5,504 nucleotides of DNA from a bacterium (GTDB lineage Bacteria; Elusimicrobiota; Elusimicrobia; UBA1565; UBA9628): NCBI GenBank assembly GCA_021796015.1, contig JAJYOT010000072.1, forward strand, positions 1 through 5,504, in the 5' to 3' direction. The notes under the pieces are model-generated. The model was not told the DNA's origin. It saw only the letters and a program-made list of their open reading frames with translations, and did not search any database. This document shows, piece by piece, positions 1-5,504 of the stretch. Made by a program: the position numbers and the translations under genes. How positions within the stretch are numbered: position 1 is the first letter of the stretch; every line of letters starts with the position of its first letter.

Positions 1-660
1 AGAACTCAACTCTGGTGGGAAATTCCGGCCCAGGAAACCTTTCGCTTAAATCAAGCCGTTTATGGATTATCGGATAAGCAGTATCAAGAAAGCCTAGGTG
101 AACTCGTTGAGATGCTTGAATTGAAGGATTATCTCGCGGTTCCGGTTAAAAAGCTTTCTTTGGGACAGCGGATGAGAGCGGAACTGGCGGCGGCGCTTCT
201 TCATCGTCCGAAAATTCTTTTGCTCGATGAGCCGACTTTAGGTCTTGATGTCGTCATGCAAAAGAAAGTTCGTGAATTTATTCTCGAATACAATAAAAAA
301 TGGAGAGCCTCAATTCTTTTGACCAGCCACAATATGGATGATTTGACGGCCTTATGCCCCCGCGTTTTGATTTTAGAAAAAGGGAAATTAATTTATGATG
401 GAAATCTTGAAAGTTTGATCCGGCGGTATGCTGAAAATAAGATTATAAAAATCGTTTTTGAGGGGGATGTTTCTGCGTCTAAAATTGCCGCTTTGGGCGG
501 AACTTTCGATTCCCAAAAGACCACTATGTTGGTTTCGGTCCCGCGCGCGGATGTGTCAAAGAAGGCGGCATTTCTTTTGTCTTCGTTTCCAGTTGCCGAC
601 CTGACAATAGAAGAACCATCGGTTGATGAGATCGTGCGTAAGATTTTTTCAAAAACATGA
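1..660 (+). CDS. ABC-2 type exporter, ATP-binding subunit (COG4586-like), 5' truncated by the window edge
   Basis: This is the nucleotide-binding subunit that would power the two permeases encoded next. The reading frame is open from base 1, so the protein enters the window already under way; 219 residues are visible, and the Walker A region must lie upstream. The visible part begins at the Q-loop region (RTQLWWEIP, residues 3-9 covering QLWWEIP), a wording typical of the COG4586 ATPases. It continues with the ABC signature LSLGQ (52-56), Walker B ILLLDEP (72-78, with D76 and the catalytic E77), the D-loop TLGLD (79-83) and the switch histidine H110 in LLTSH. The last 90 or so residues form the accessory C-terminal domain, ending in a DLTIEEPSVDEIVRKIF-type stretch usual for this family. 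All key catalytic residues in the visible part are intact. The stop codon overlaps the next start (ATGA), showing one operon. The ATG at 112 is internal (methionine 38 of the visible frame), not the true start. Substrate is not identifiable. Confidence 0.95.
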   Translation, partial: RTQLWWEIPAQETFRLNQAVYGLSDKQYQESLGELVEMLELKDYLAVPVKKLSLGQRMRAELAAALLHRPKILLLDEPTLGLDVVMQKKVREFILEYNKKWRASILLTSHNMDDLTALCPRVLILEKGKLIYDGNLESLIRRYAENKIIKIVFEGDVSASKIAALGGTFDSQKTTMLVSVPRADVSKKAAFLLSSFPVADLTIEEPSVDEIVRKIFSKT

Positions 661-1451
661 AGAAATATTGGCGCGCCTATCTGATCTCTCTTCAAGAAAC
701 TCTTCAGCGGCGTTCGTCTCTGGTGATGGACCGTCTCGGTGGAATTGCGGTAATGCTGAGCCTTTATTATTTCTGGAAAACTCTTTTATTGGGAAGAACG
801 TCGTTTTTGGGATACTCTTATTCTCAAATGTTGACTTACGTTTTGGGAATGAATATTTTAAGATCCTTTGCCTTGACCGGGCGCGGGTGGGAACTCGTCG
901 GAGAAATCTCTTCTGGAAAGATTTCATCTTATCTTGTTCGTCCCCTCAGTTATCATGGGTACGCCTTGGCCCTGGATTTATCCCAAAAAACCGTTCATCT
1001 TTTTGCCGCCTTTTTTGAAATTGGCGCGCTTCTTATTTTTTTCCACCCGCCTTTTTATTGGCCTAAGTCGATTTTGAGTCTCTTTTTGTTTGCGGGAGCC
1101 CTTTTGACGGCCTCTCTTCTTTTCTTTTTTCTTGAATTTATAGTCAGTTCCCTGGCATTTTGGACTTCGGAGTCGGGCGGCCCACTTTTTTTCTTTGAGC
1201 TTTTTATTCAATTCGCGGCCGGAGCCTTTTTCCCATTAGACGTTTTGCCGCGTTTCCTTCAGAAAGTCTTATCTTTAAGCCCGTTTCCATATCTCGTTTT
1301 TTTGCCGATCAACATCTATCTCGGACGAGTAGGGGAAGGGAGGGCTTTTCAAGATTTATTGATTAGTTTTGTTTGGACCGCAGTCTTTGGGGCGACGTCT
1401 GTTTATGTCTGGCGAAAAGGGCTTTTAAGTTACTCGGCGGAAGGCGGATGA
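657..1451 (+). CDS. ABC-2 family transporter permease (COG4587-like)
   Basis: This is the first of two membrane subunits of the exporter, 264 residues long, which is normal for the family. The sequence shows about six hydrophobic segments, near residues 27-46, 55-75, 110-130, 136-168, 177-198 and 228-251. Between the second and third lies the conserved cytoplasmic stretch GEISSGKISSYLVRPLSY (82-99), a hallmark of this permease group. The C terminus (WRKGLLSYSAEGG) also matches the usual W-[KR]-x-G-L-x-x-Y ending. The ATG start overlaps the ATPase stop by 4 nt and has no clear Shine-Dalgarno sequence, so translation probably depends on coupling to the ATPase gene. It should pair with the permease that follows to form a heterodimeric channel. 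Long T-runs in the DNA reflect Phe-rich helices and do not break the frame. Confidence 0.9.
   Translation: MKKYWRAYLISLQETLQRRSSLVMDRLGGIAVMLSLYYFWKTLLLGRTSFLGYSYSQMLTYVLGMNILRSFALTGRGWELVGEISSGKISSYLVRPLSYHGYALALDLSQKTVHLFAAFFEIGALLIFFHPPFYWPKSILSLFLFAGALLTASLLFFFLEFIVSSLAFWTSESGGPLFFFELFIQFAAGAFFPLDVLPRFLQKVLSLSPFPYLVFLPINIYLGRVGEGRAFQDLLISFVWTAVFGATSVYVWRKGLLSYSAEGG
1436..1444 (+). promoter_or_regulatory. Ribosome binding site deciding the start of the second permease
   Basis: GGCGGAAGG lies 3-11 nt upstream of ATG 1448, inside the end of the preceding permease gene. It supports 1448 over the in-frame ATG at 1373, which has no comparable site. Confidence 0.55.
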
Positions 1452-2233
1452 AAAAATATCTGTTGGTTTGGTGGAAAATGTCGTCCATGAGCCTAATGGC
1501 GCAGGTGTCCCATCCTCTGGGCTCAATCGGTTTTCTTTTGGGAAAAATTGTGCGGGTTGTTTTTTTCTTCGCTTTCATCATTGCGATATTTCGCCACGTT
1601 AAGAGTCTAGCCGGATATTCTCTTGAAGAAACGGCCCTGTTCTTTTTGACTTTCAATATCGTCGATATATCGGCCCAAATCCTTTTTCGCGGAATTTATA
1701 ACGCAAGAAGGGCCGTCACCGAGGGGGATTTTGATTTTTACCTCATTCAACCCTGTTCCGCCCTTTTTAGACTTTCATTAACCACTTTTGATTTTTTGGA
1801 TGCGCTGACCCTGTTGCCAGTTTTATGGATGACTCTGGATATTCTTGACCGTCTTTCTGTTTCCCTTTTTTCTCTTCGCGCTTTTCTCTATCTTTTATTG
1901 ACGTTAAACGCCGTGGCGATTGCCTCCTCATTTCATATTTTCGTCGCGGGGTTGGCCGTCCGGACCCAGGAGCTTGAAAACACGATTTGGATTTACCGGG
2001 ACATTATGTTCATGGGAAGGTTCCCAAGTGAGGTTTATGGGCCGATGTTTCAACTCTTTTTAACTTTTGTTATTCCTATTGCCGTCATGACGACTTTTCC
2101 CGTCCGGGCTTTTTTGGGGCTCTTGTCTTGGAAATGGATGGGCTACTCGTTTTCCCTCTCAACTATTCTCATGGGAGCGAGTTTTTGGTTTTGGAAGAGC
2201 TCAGTAAGGCAATATACCTCATCGTCGAGTTAA
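1448..2233 (+). CDS. ABC-2 family transporter permease (COG3694 / ABC2_membrane_6-like)
   Basis: This is the second membrane subunit of the exporter, 261 residues with about six hydrophobic segments. Diagnostic stretches are EGDFDFYLIQP (92-102), GRFPSEVYGP (190-199) directly before a helix, and FVIPIAVMTTFPVRAFLG (207-224); all three are characteristic of the family formerly called DUF990. The C terminus FWKSSVRQYTSSSS also fits. I chose ATG 1448 over an upstream in-frame ATG at 1373 for three reasons: 1448 gives an ATGA overlap with the previous stop, it has a purine-rich GGCGGAAGG ribosome site just upstream, and it yields the standard MKKYLLVWWK amino terminus. The extra 25 residues from 1373 are hydrophilic shadow sequence of the preceding gene. 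Related three-gene sets have been linked to export of small toxic cations in some bacteria, but the substrate here is unknown. Confidence 0.9.
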   Translation: MKKYLLVWWKMSSMSLMAQVSHPLGSIGFLLGKIVRVVFFFAFIIAIFRHVKSLAGYSLEETALFFLTFNIVDISAQILFRGIYNARRAVTEGDFDFYLIQPCSALFRLSLTTFDFLDALTLLPVLWMTLDILDRLSVSLFSLRAFLYLLLTLNAVAIASSFHIFVAGLAVRTQELENTIWIYRDIMFMGRFPSEVYGPMFQLFLTFVIPIAVMTTFPVRAFLGLLSWKWMGYSFSLSTILMGASFWFWKSSVRQYTSSSS

Positions 2234-2239
2234 TTTATC

Positions 2240-2248
2240 TGATATCAT
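2240..2248 (+). promoter_or_regulatory. Possible extended -10 promoter element for bamA
   Basis: TGATATCAT matches the extended -10 form TG-N-TATAAT with one mismatch in the hexamer. No good -35 box sits 16-18 bp upstream. If used, transcription would begin near 2254-2256, at the left arm of the inverted repeat described next, so bamA could have its own short leader. Equally, bamA may simply be read through from the transporter genes, since no terminator separates them. This is a weak call. Confidence 0.2.
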
Positions 2249-2265
2249 CTAAAAAGCGTTCATCT

Positions 2266-2292
2266 ATGGCATTAAAAAATCAGGCGGTTTAA
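2266..2292 (+). CDS. Possible 8-codon leader mini-ORF upstream of bamA
   Basis: ATG at 2266 opens a frame encoding MALKNQAV and ends at TAA 2290-2292, six nt before the bamA GTG and in the same frame. It lies almost entirely in the loop of the hairpin. A ribosome ending here would cover the bamA start region and melt the stem, allowing reinitiation. No Shine-Dalgarno sequence precedes it, so its translation is unproven. The alternative reading is that 2266 was the ancestral bamA start and the TAA is a mutation or sequencing error. Confidence 0.25.
   Translation: MALKNQAV
2282..2287 (+). promoter_or_regulatory. Weak ribosome binding site for bamA
   Basis: AGGCGG differs from AGGAGG by one base and lies 11 nt upstream of GTG 2299. 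It is slightly far but usable, and it sits in the unpaired loop of the hairpin. In-frame TAA at 2290-2292 means 2299 is the first possible start for the uninterrupted frame. Confidence 0.4.
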
Positions 2293-2298
2293 AAAGCT

Positions 2299-4839
2299 GT
2301 GAACGCTTTTGTTTCCGGTTTGTTGTTAAGTTTCTCTTGGATAACAGGGCCGCTTTGGGCTCAAAGTATTCCGTCGGTCTCAACCGTGACGGTTCCCTAT
2401 TCCAAATTAGACCTTCCCAGCCCGGTTGATTCCAGTCTTGTTCGTTCGACCGCTCCAGCGCTGCCCGGTCTAGCGGGATTTAAACCCGCTACGGCTTCAA
2501 GCGCGCCCGTAGTTTCTGTCTCAAGCGCGAGCGTCTCATCTTCCACGGCCGAGTCCTCTTCCGATGATGAGGATTCTGATTTACCTCCTCCCGAACCCTG
2601 GGTCATTGGAGAGATCGATATTTCTGGAAATAAAAACGTGCGAAAAAGCGTGATCTTGGATGAGGTCAAAGCTCGAAAAGGCGGTCTCTATGAGAGTTCG
2701 GACTTAAGTCAGGACATCCAGAGCCTTCTGGATTTGGGAGATTTTGAAAGAATCGGAGCCGATATCACTGCGCTTAAAAAGCCGGTTCCGGCGCGCTATA
2801 AAGACGTTTCGGGGTCTCCCAATGAGGTCAAATTAACCTTTCTGATAACGGAGCGTCCGGTCATCAATACCATCGTCTTTAAAGGCGCTCACGCGATTTC
2901 CGCGGTCGTGCTGTCGGAAAAGGTCGCTTTGAAACACGGCGATCCGCTTGACCTGGTCAAACTGGACAAAGGCAAGGCTAAAATCCTCAAGCTCTACCAA
3001 AAAAAAGGCTATCTGGACGCCCAGGTTTCGGATACGGTTCAAACCGACACGGCGACGCTTAAAACCTATATCGTGTTCCATGTTTCGGAAGGCGAAAAAT
3101 CTAAAATTTTCTGGGTTTCCTTGAAGGGCGTTCATGCGTTTAAGAAAAGTAAAATCAGGGGTTTGATGACCAACAAGCGGGGAAAACCGTTTTCAAGCAA
3201 GGCTTTGCCCCAGGATATCGAGAAAGTTAAGGCCTATTACGAAATTCACGGTTACAGCGATATCAAGATCAGCACCCCGGTTGTGTGGCATAGTTTGGAT
3301 CGCCTGAGAATTTATATTGATTTCAAGATCAAGGAAGGACCTCTTTATCGATACGGAGGAACTACTTTTTCGGGGAATTTGGTTTTTACCTCAACGGATT
3401 TGTTTAAAGTGGTGGAATATAAACAGGGGCAGGTTTTTAATGAAGAAAAGTTTATTGATACTATTCGGGCGATTCAGCAAAAATACGCCAATAAGGGATA
3501 TTTAAAAGCGCGCGTTTTCCCCATAAAAACCTATAATAGTGAGACGAAGGAAATGGACGTTCATTTCAGCATTTTTGAGGGAAATGTCATCTATGTTGAA
3601 CGAGTGCGAGTCGAAGGAAATAAAACGACCAAGACCTATGCGCTTAGACGCGAGATTATCACTAACCCAGGAGATCCCTTTTCCGCCAAAAAGGTTAAGC
3701 GCAGCCGCGAAATGCTGATGAATTTAGGGTTTCTTGATAGCGTGAACGTGGATATTCAAAGCCCGGACGACCCAAATGAGGTGGATTTGACCTATGACGT
3801 GGTCGAAGGCAAACCGGGAATGATGACGGCGGGAGGAGCTTATTCTTCCATCATGGGATTGTTCGGGACGCTTTCCTTGACAAATATGAACTTTTTAGGC
3901 CGCGCCCAACAGCTTTCAGCGAACTGGTCTTTTGGACAAAGAATTTTGATGTATTCCGTCAACTGGAGTACTCCCTTTGTCGGTAATAGCCCCACGAGCT
4001 TAGGCATAAGCCTCTTTGACTCAATGCAGATTAGCCCCTTCGGGGGTTCTCTTTATGCCTATACTCTTTACTCCAAGGGCGCGACGGTGACCGTAGGCCC
4101 GCGTTTTGAAGACGACCAATATATTCTAAACTTCTCCTACACTCTTTCCCAAATGCAGATTGCCGGAGTTCAAACCGGTTTTAATAATTTACTGACTCAA
4201 GGAACCAGCATTTATTCTTATGGGACGGTCAGCTTTTCCCGGGATACCCGGGATAACATTTGGGATCCCCATAGCGGAAGCCAAAACATGATTTCCTTGG
4301 AACTGGCCGGAGGCCCTTTCATGGGACAGGTTAATTTCTTTCAGCCAACCTTGAAAGACGCGATTTATTATCAGATGTTTTCCATAGACGATTATCCCTT
4401 TGTTTTGGGAGCCTTGAACCGGGCGTCCATTATCACGCCTTTTGGGAGCACGACCGTTGTCCCGGTCTTTAACCGGTTTTTCTTGGGGGGCGAAAACGAT
4501 TTGCGCGGATATGAGCCCACGGGAGAAGTTGGGGACCCGAACGGAGGCACCGTTTTTGACGTTTCAACCTTAAGCGTTAGTTTCCCAGTCGTTAAATCCC
4601 ATCAGCGAAGCATCGCCGATTTTGAAACTTTTTTTGACGCCGGTTCCGCTTGGGCGGGGGCTCGGCAAATGAATGTGGAGATTGGAACAGGCCCCACCGC
4701 GATCAAAACCGACGCGGGCGTCGGAATTCGCTTCGTGACTCCGGCTTTCCCTATCCGGCTTGACTGGGGGTATGGTTTCGAACATGCCCCCGCACAAGCG
4801 AAATCGGTCGTGACTTTTGGAATGGGACAGGCCTTCTAA
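2299..4839 (+). CDS. bamA: Outer membrane protein assembly factor BamA
   Basis: BamA is the central outer-membrane component of the machinery that folds and inserts beta-barrel proteins. The 846-residue product shows a signal peptide (1-21, likely cleaved after LWA), then an atypical Ser/Ala/Val/Pro linker (22-97) ending in an acidic patch, then five POTRA domains at about 101-186, 187-266, 268-348, 349-429 and 431-505. POTRA 2-5 carry the usual G-[YF] turn (KKGYLDAQV, IHGYSDIKI, NKGYLKARV, NLGFLDSVN). The barrel (about 506-846) carries RDTRDN (648-653), the lid-lock motif as LRGY (735-738), FFDAGSAW (778-785), and a terminal phenylalanine fitting the beta-signal. The barrel, about 340 residues, is somewhat shorter than the E. 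coli one. The start is GTG, fixed by an in-frame TAA 6 nt upstream; it gives a signal peptide without a basic residue before the hydrophobic core. The start lies inside a hairpin. The next gene begins directly after the stop. Assignment to BamA rather than TamA rests on five POTRAs and the Skp-like neighbour. Confidence 0.95.
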   Translation: MNAFVSGLLLSFSWITGPLWAQSIPSVSTVTVPYSKLDLPSPVDSSLVRSTAPALPGLAGFKPATASSAPVVSVSSASVSSSTAESSSDDEDSDLPPPEPWVIGEIDISGNKNVRKSVILDEVKARKGGLYESSDLSQDIQSLLDLGDFERIGADITALKKPVPARYKDVSGSPNEVKLTFLITERPVINTIVFKGAHAISAVVLSEKVALKHGDPLDLVKLDKGKAKILKLYQKKGYLDAQVSDTVQTDTATLKTYIVFHVSEGEKSKIFWVSLKGVHAFKKSKIRGLMTNKRGKPFSSKALPQDIEKVKAYYEIHGYSDIKISTPVVWHSLDRLRIYIDFKIKEGPLYRYGGTTFSGNLVFTSTDLFKVVEYKQGQVFNEEKFIDTIRAIQQKYANKGYLKARVFPIKTYNSETKEMDVHFSIFEGNVIYVERVRVEGNKTTKTYALRREIITNPGDPFSAKKVKRSREMLMNLGFLDSVNVDIQSPDDPNEVDLTYDVVEGKPGMMTAGGAYSSIMGLFGTLSLTNMNFLGRAQQLSANWSFGQRILMYSVNWSTPFVGNSPTSLGISLFDSMQISPFGGSLYAYTLYSKGATVTVGPRFEDDQYILNFSYTLSQMQIAGVQTGFNNLLTQGTSIYSYGTVSFSRDTRDNIWDPHSGSQNMISLELAGGPFMGQVNFFQPTLKDAIYYQMFSIDDYPFVLGALNRASIITPFGSTTVVPVFNRFFLGGENDLRGYEPTGEVGDPNGGTVFDVSTLSVSFPVVKSHQRSIADFETFFDAGSAWAGARQMNVEIGTGPTAIKTDAGVGIRFVTPAFPIRLDWGYGFEHAPAQAKSVVTFGMGQAF

Positions 4840-5504
4840 ATGATATTCCCTCTAGCGTTTTTGTTTCTTACGCCCCGGCTTCATGCCGCCATTGAATTGT
4901 CTTTGGAGTCCAATCGTGTCGAGCGCGGCAATATCGGATATGTGGACATGGAAAAGCTATTTGAAAAATTTCCGGAAACGATTACTGCTAAGAAAAAATT
5001 TAAAAAGGACCTTCAAAAAGCCGAGGACAAGATTAATCTTGAAAAAATTGGCATTCTTCATCTAAGACAAGACCTTTCGGATTTGAGAATGGAGCGGAAA
5101 TACGAGCTTGAGAATAAGTCTAAGCCTGCGGCCGTAAGCGTTTCTGTTTCATCCGCGTCCTCGCATCTTACACCCGCAATTTCATCTTCTCCTGTTGCGG
5201 CGGCTCCAGTCGCTTCCGCTGTTATTTCCACAAAGGCGACAAGCTCATCTCCCGCTTCGGTTGCGGCAAGCTCAAACACCAACGTCGCAAATCCCCTGGA
5301 TAAAAACTTAATTTCAGCGTTGCCGGGTTTTGGGCCGACTTCCATGAGCTCGGGGACTTCTTCCGCCTATGCCGTTTCCGCTGGAAGTTCCGCGGTCAAA
5401 ACTCCTGGCGCCGTTTCGGTATCATCGGCGGTTGTTTATCATGCGCCGCCCGCTATTGCTTCTTCCACCGCCAAGGTTTTGGTCTCTTCCGCTCCGGTTA
5501 AAGT
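4840..5504 (+). CDS. Secreted OmpH/Skp-like protein with long Ser/Ala/Val-rich region, 3' truncated by the window edge
   Basis: The frame is open from ATG 4840 to the window end (221 complete codons, no stop). Residues 1-17 look like a signal peptide (hydrophobic IFPLAFLFL core, cleavage near LHAA). Residues 31-47 (NIGYVDMEKLFEKFPET) match the opening beta-strand and helix start of the OmpH/Skp chaperone family. Residues 50-92 are charged with hydrophobic residues in heptad-like spacing (F54, L58, A61, I65, I72, L75, L79, L82), predicting a coiled coil. From residue 94 on the sequence is low-complexity Ser, Ala, Val, Pro and Thr, which is not normal for Skp, a protein of about 160 residues. 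The family assignment rests on the N-terminal 90 residues and on the position directly after bamA, where skp/ompH is commonly found. ATG 4840 abuts the bamA stop; a weak GGGACAGG ribosome site lies 8 nt upstream within bamA. The expected role is periplasmic holding of outer-membrane proteins, though a structural or adhesive role for the tail is possible. Confidence 0.75.
   Translation, partial: MIFPLAFLFLTPRLHAAIELSLESNRVERGNIGYVDMEKLFEKFPETITAKKKFKKDLQKAEDKINLEKIGILHLRQDLSDLRMERKYELENKSKPAAVSVSVSSASSHLTPAISSSPVAAAPVASAVISTKATSSSPASVAASSNTNVANPLDKNLISALPGFGPTSMSSGTSSAYAVSAGSSAVKTPGAVSVSSAVVYHAPPAIASSTAKVLVSSAPVK
5119..5504 (+). other. Low-complexity Ser/Ala/Val/Pro-rich coding segment
   Basis: Codons 94-221 of the Skp-like gene encode runs such as VSVSVSSASS, SSSPVAAAPVAS and AVSVSSAVV, with almost no acidic residues or aromatics. 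Serine is spelled with many different codons (TCT, TCA, TCC, TCG, AGC, AGT), so this is not a recent tandem DNA expansion; the protein composition itself appears to be maintained. A less repetitive island, PLDKNLISALPGFGP (152-166), interrupts it. Confidence 0.8.

Larger units (their letters stand above)
2252..2310 (+). promoter_or_regulatory. Inverted repeat / hairpin enclosing the bamA start codon
   Basis: AAAAGCGTTCA (2252-2262) is the exact reverse complement of TGAACGCTTTT (2300-2310). An additional T2263-G2299 wobble pair would bring all three bases of the GTG start codon (2299-2301) into the stem. The loop is 35 nt (2264-2298) and contains the weak Shine-Dalgarno sequence and an 8-codon mini-ORF. 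In the mRNA this structure would hide the bamA start codon, suggesting translational control. It does not look like an intrinsic terminator, because the loop is long and only four T residues, all inside the stem, are present. It could alternatively be a DNA operator. The repeat is seen directly; its function is inferred. Confidence 0.5.

Noticed and set aside
978..1211. Lys/Arg-rich reverse-strand open frame
   Set aside because: It is the antisense of Phe-rich (TTT/TTC) membrane helices of the first permease, which automatically gives AAA/AAG codons.
1373..1447. Longer start for the second permease at ATG 1373
   Set aside because: It would overlap the first permease by about 80 nt, lacks a ribosome site, and adds a non-family N terminus; ATG 1448 has an ATGA overlap and a good ribosome site.
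2252..2310. Intrinsic terminator between the transporter genes and bamA
   Set aside because: The loop is 35 nt long, the stem is short and A/T-ended, and the only T-run (four bases) is within the stem and inside the bamA coding sequence.
2397..2669. Reverse-strand open frame opposite the bamA linker
   Set aside because: Same cause: antisense of a Ser-rich segment within a clearly coding + strand gene.
4035..4046. CCCC-TTCG-GGGG hairpin with a stable UUCG tetraloop
   Set aside because: It lies in the middle of the bamA barrel coding sequence, the stem is only four to six pairs, and the bases are explained by the codons for ISPFGGS. There is no T-tract after it.
4238..4255. Tandem 9-bp repeat CCCGGGATA
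   Set aside because: It encodes the conserved BamA strand motif RDTRDN, where the repeated RD pair creates the DNA repeat.
5058..5345. Reverse-strand open frame of 95 codons opposite the Skp-like gene
   Set aside because: It is the mirror of low-complexity Ser/Ala coding sequence, which rarely produces stops on the other strand; it has no family resemblance, and the + strand frame has a signal peptide and coiled coil.

Overview
The window looks like chromosomal DNA from a diderm (Gram-negative-type) bacterium: it carries a BamA outer-membrane assembly protein followed by an OmpH/Skp-like periplasmic protein. Base composition is moderate and looks uniform across the window. The Ser/Ala/Val/Pro-rich linkers and overall gene style would fit a deep-branching diderm such as Elusimicrobiota or Omnitrophota, but that placement is a guess from style and not from a marker. 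All genes are on the + strand and tightly packed. No RNA gene, insertion sequence, CRISPR array, pseudogene or convincing intrinsic terminator was seen.

Positions 1-2233 hold a three-gene ABC-2 type exporter. It consists of the 3' two thirds of an ATP-binding subunit (its start lies left of the window) and two six-helix permeases, each joined to the previous gene by an ATGA stop/start overlap. Sequence hallmarks place it in the COG4586/COG4587/COG3694 transporter family. The substrate cannot be read from the sequence.

Positions 2234-2298 are the only intergenic gap of any size. It holds a perfect 11-bp inverted repeat whose right arm runs through the GTG start codon of bamA, an 8-codon mini-ORF in the loop that is in frame with bamA and stops 6 nt before it, a weak Shine-Dalgarno sequence, and a possible extended -10 promoter element. 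Together these look like a translational control region for bamA.

Positions 2299-4839 encode a complete BamA: signal peptide, an unusual Ser-rich acidic linker of about 75 residues, five POTRA domains and a C-terminal beta-barrel. Immediately after its stop codon, with no gap and in the same frame, a second gene (4840 to beyond the window end) encodes a secreted protein. It has an OmpH/Skp-like start, about 50 residues of coiled coil, and then at least 125 residues of Ser/Ala/Val-rich low-complexity sequence. BamA folds outer-membrane proteins and Skp-type chaperones deliver them, so this pair is a functional unit. The linkers of both proteins share a short P-[VL]-D...ALPG..F motif that is worth checking.

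No wholly new system is evident. The points of most interest are the bamA start-codon hairpin with its leader mini-ORF, and the matching low-complexity regions of BamA and its Skp-like neighbour.
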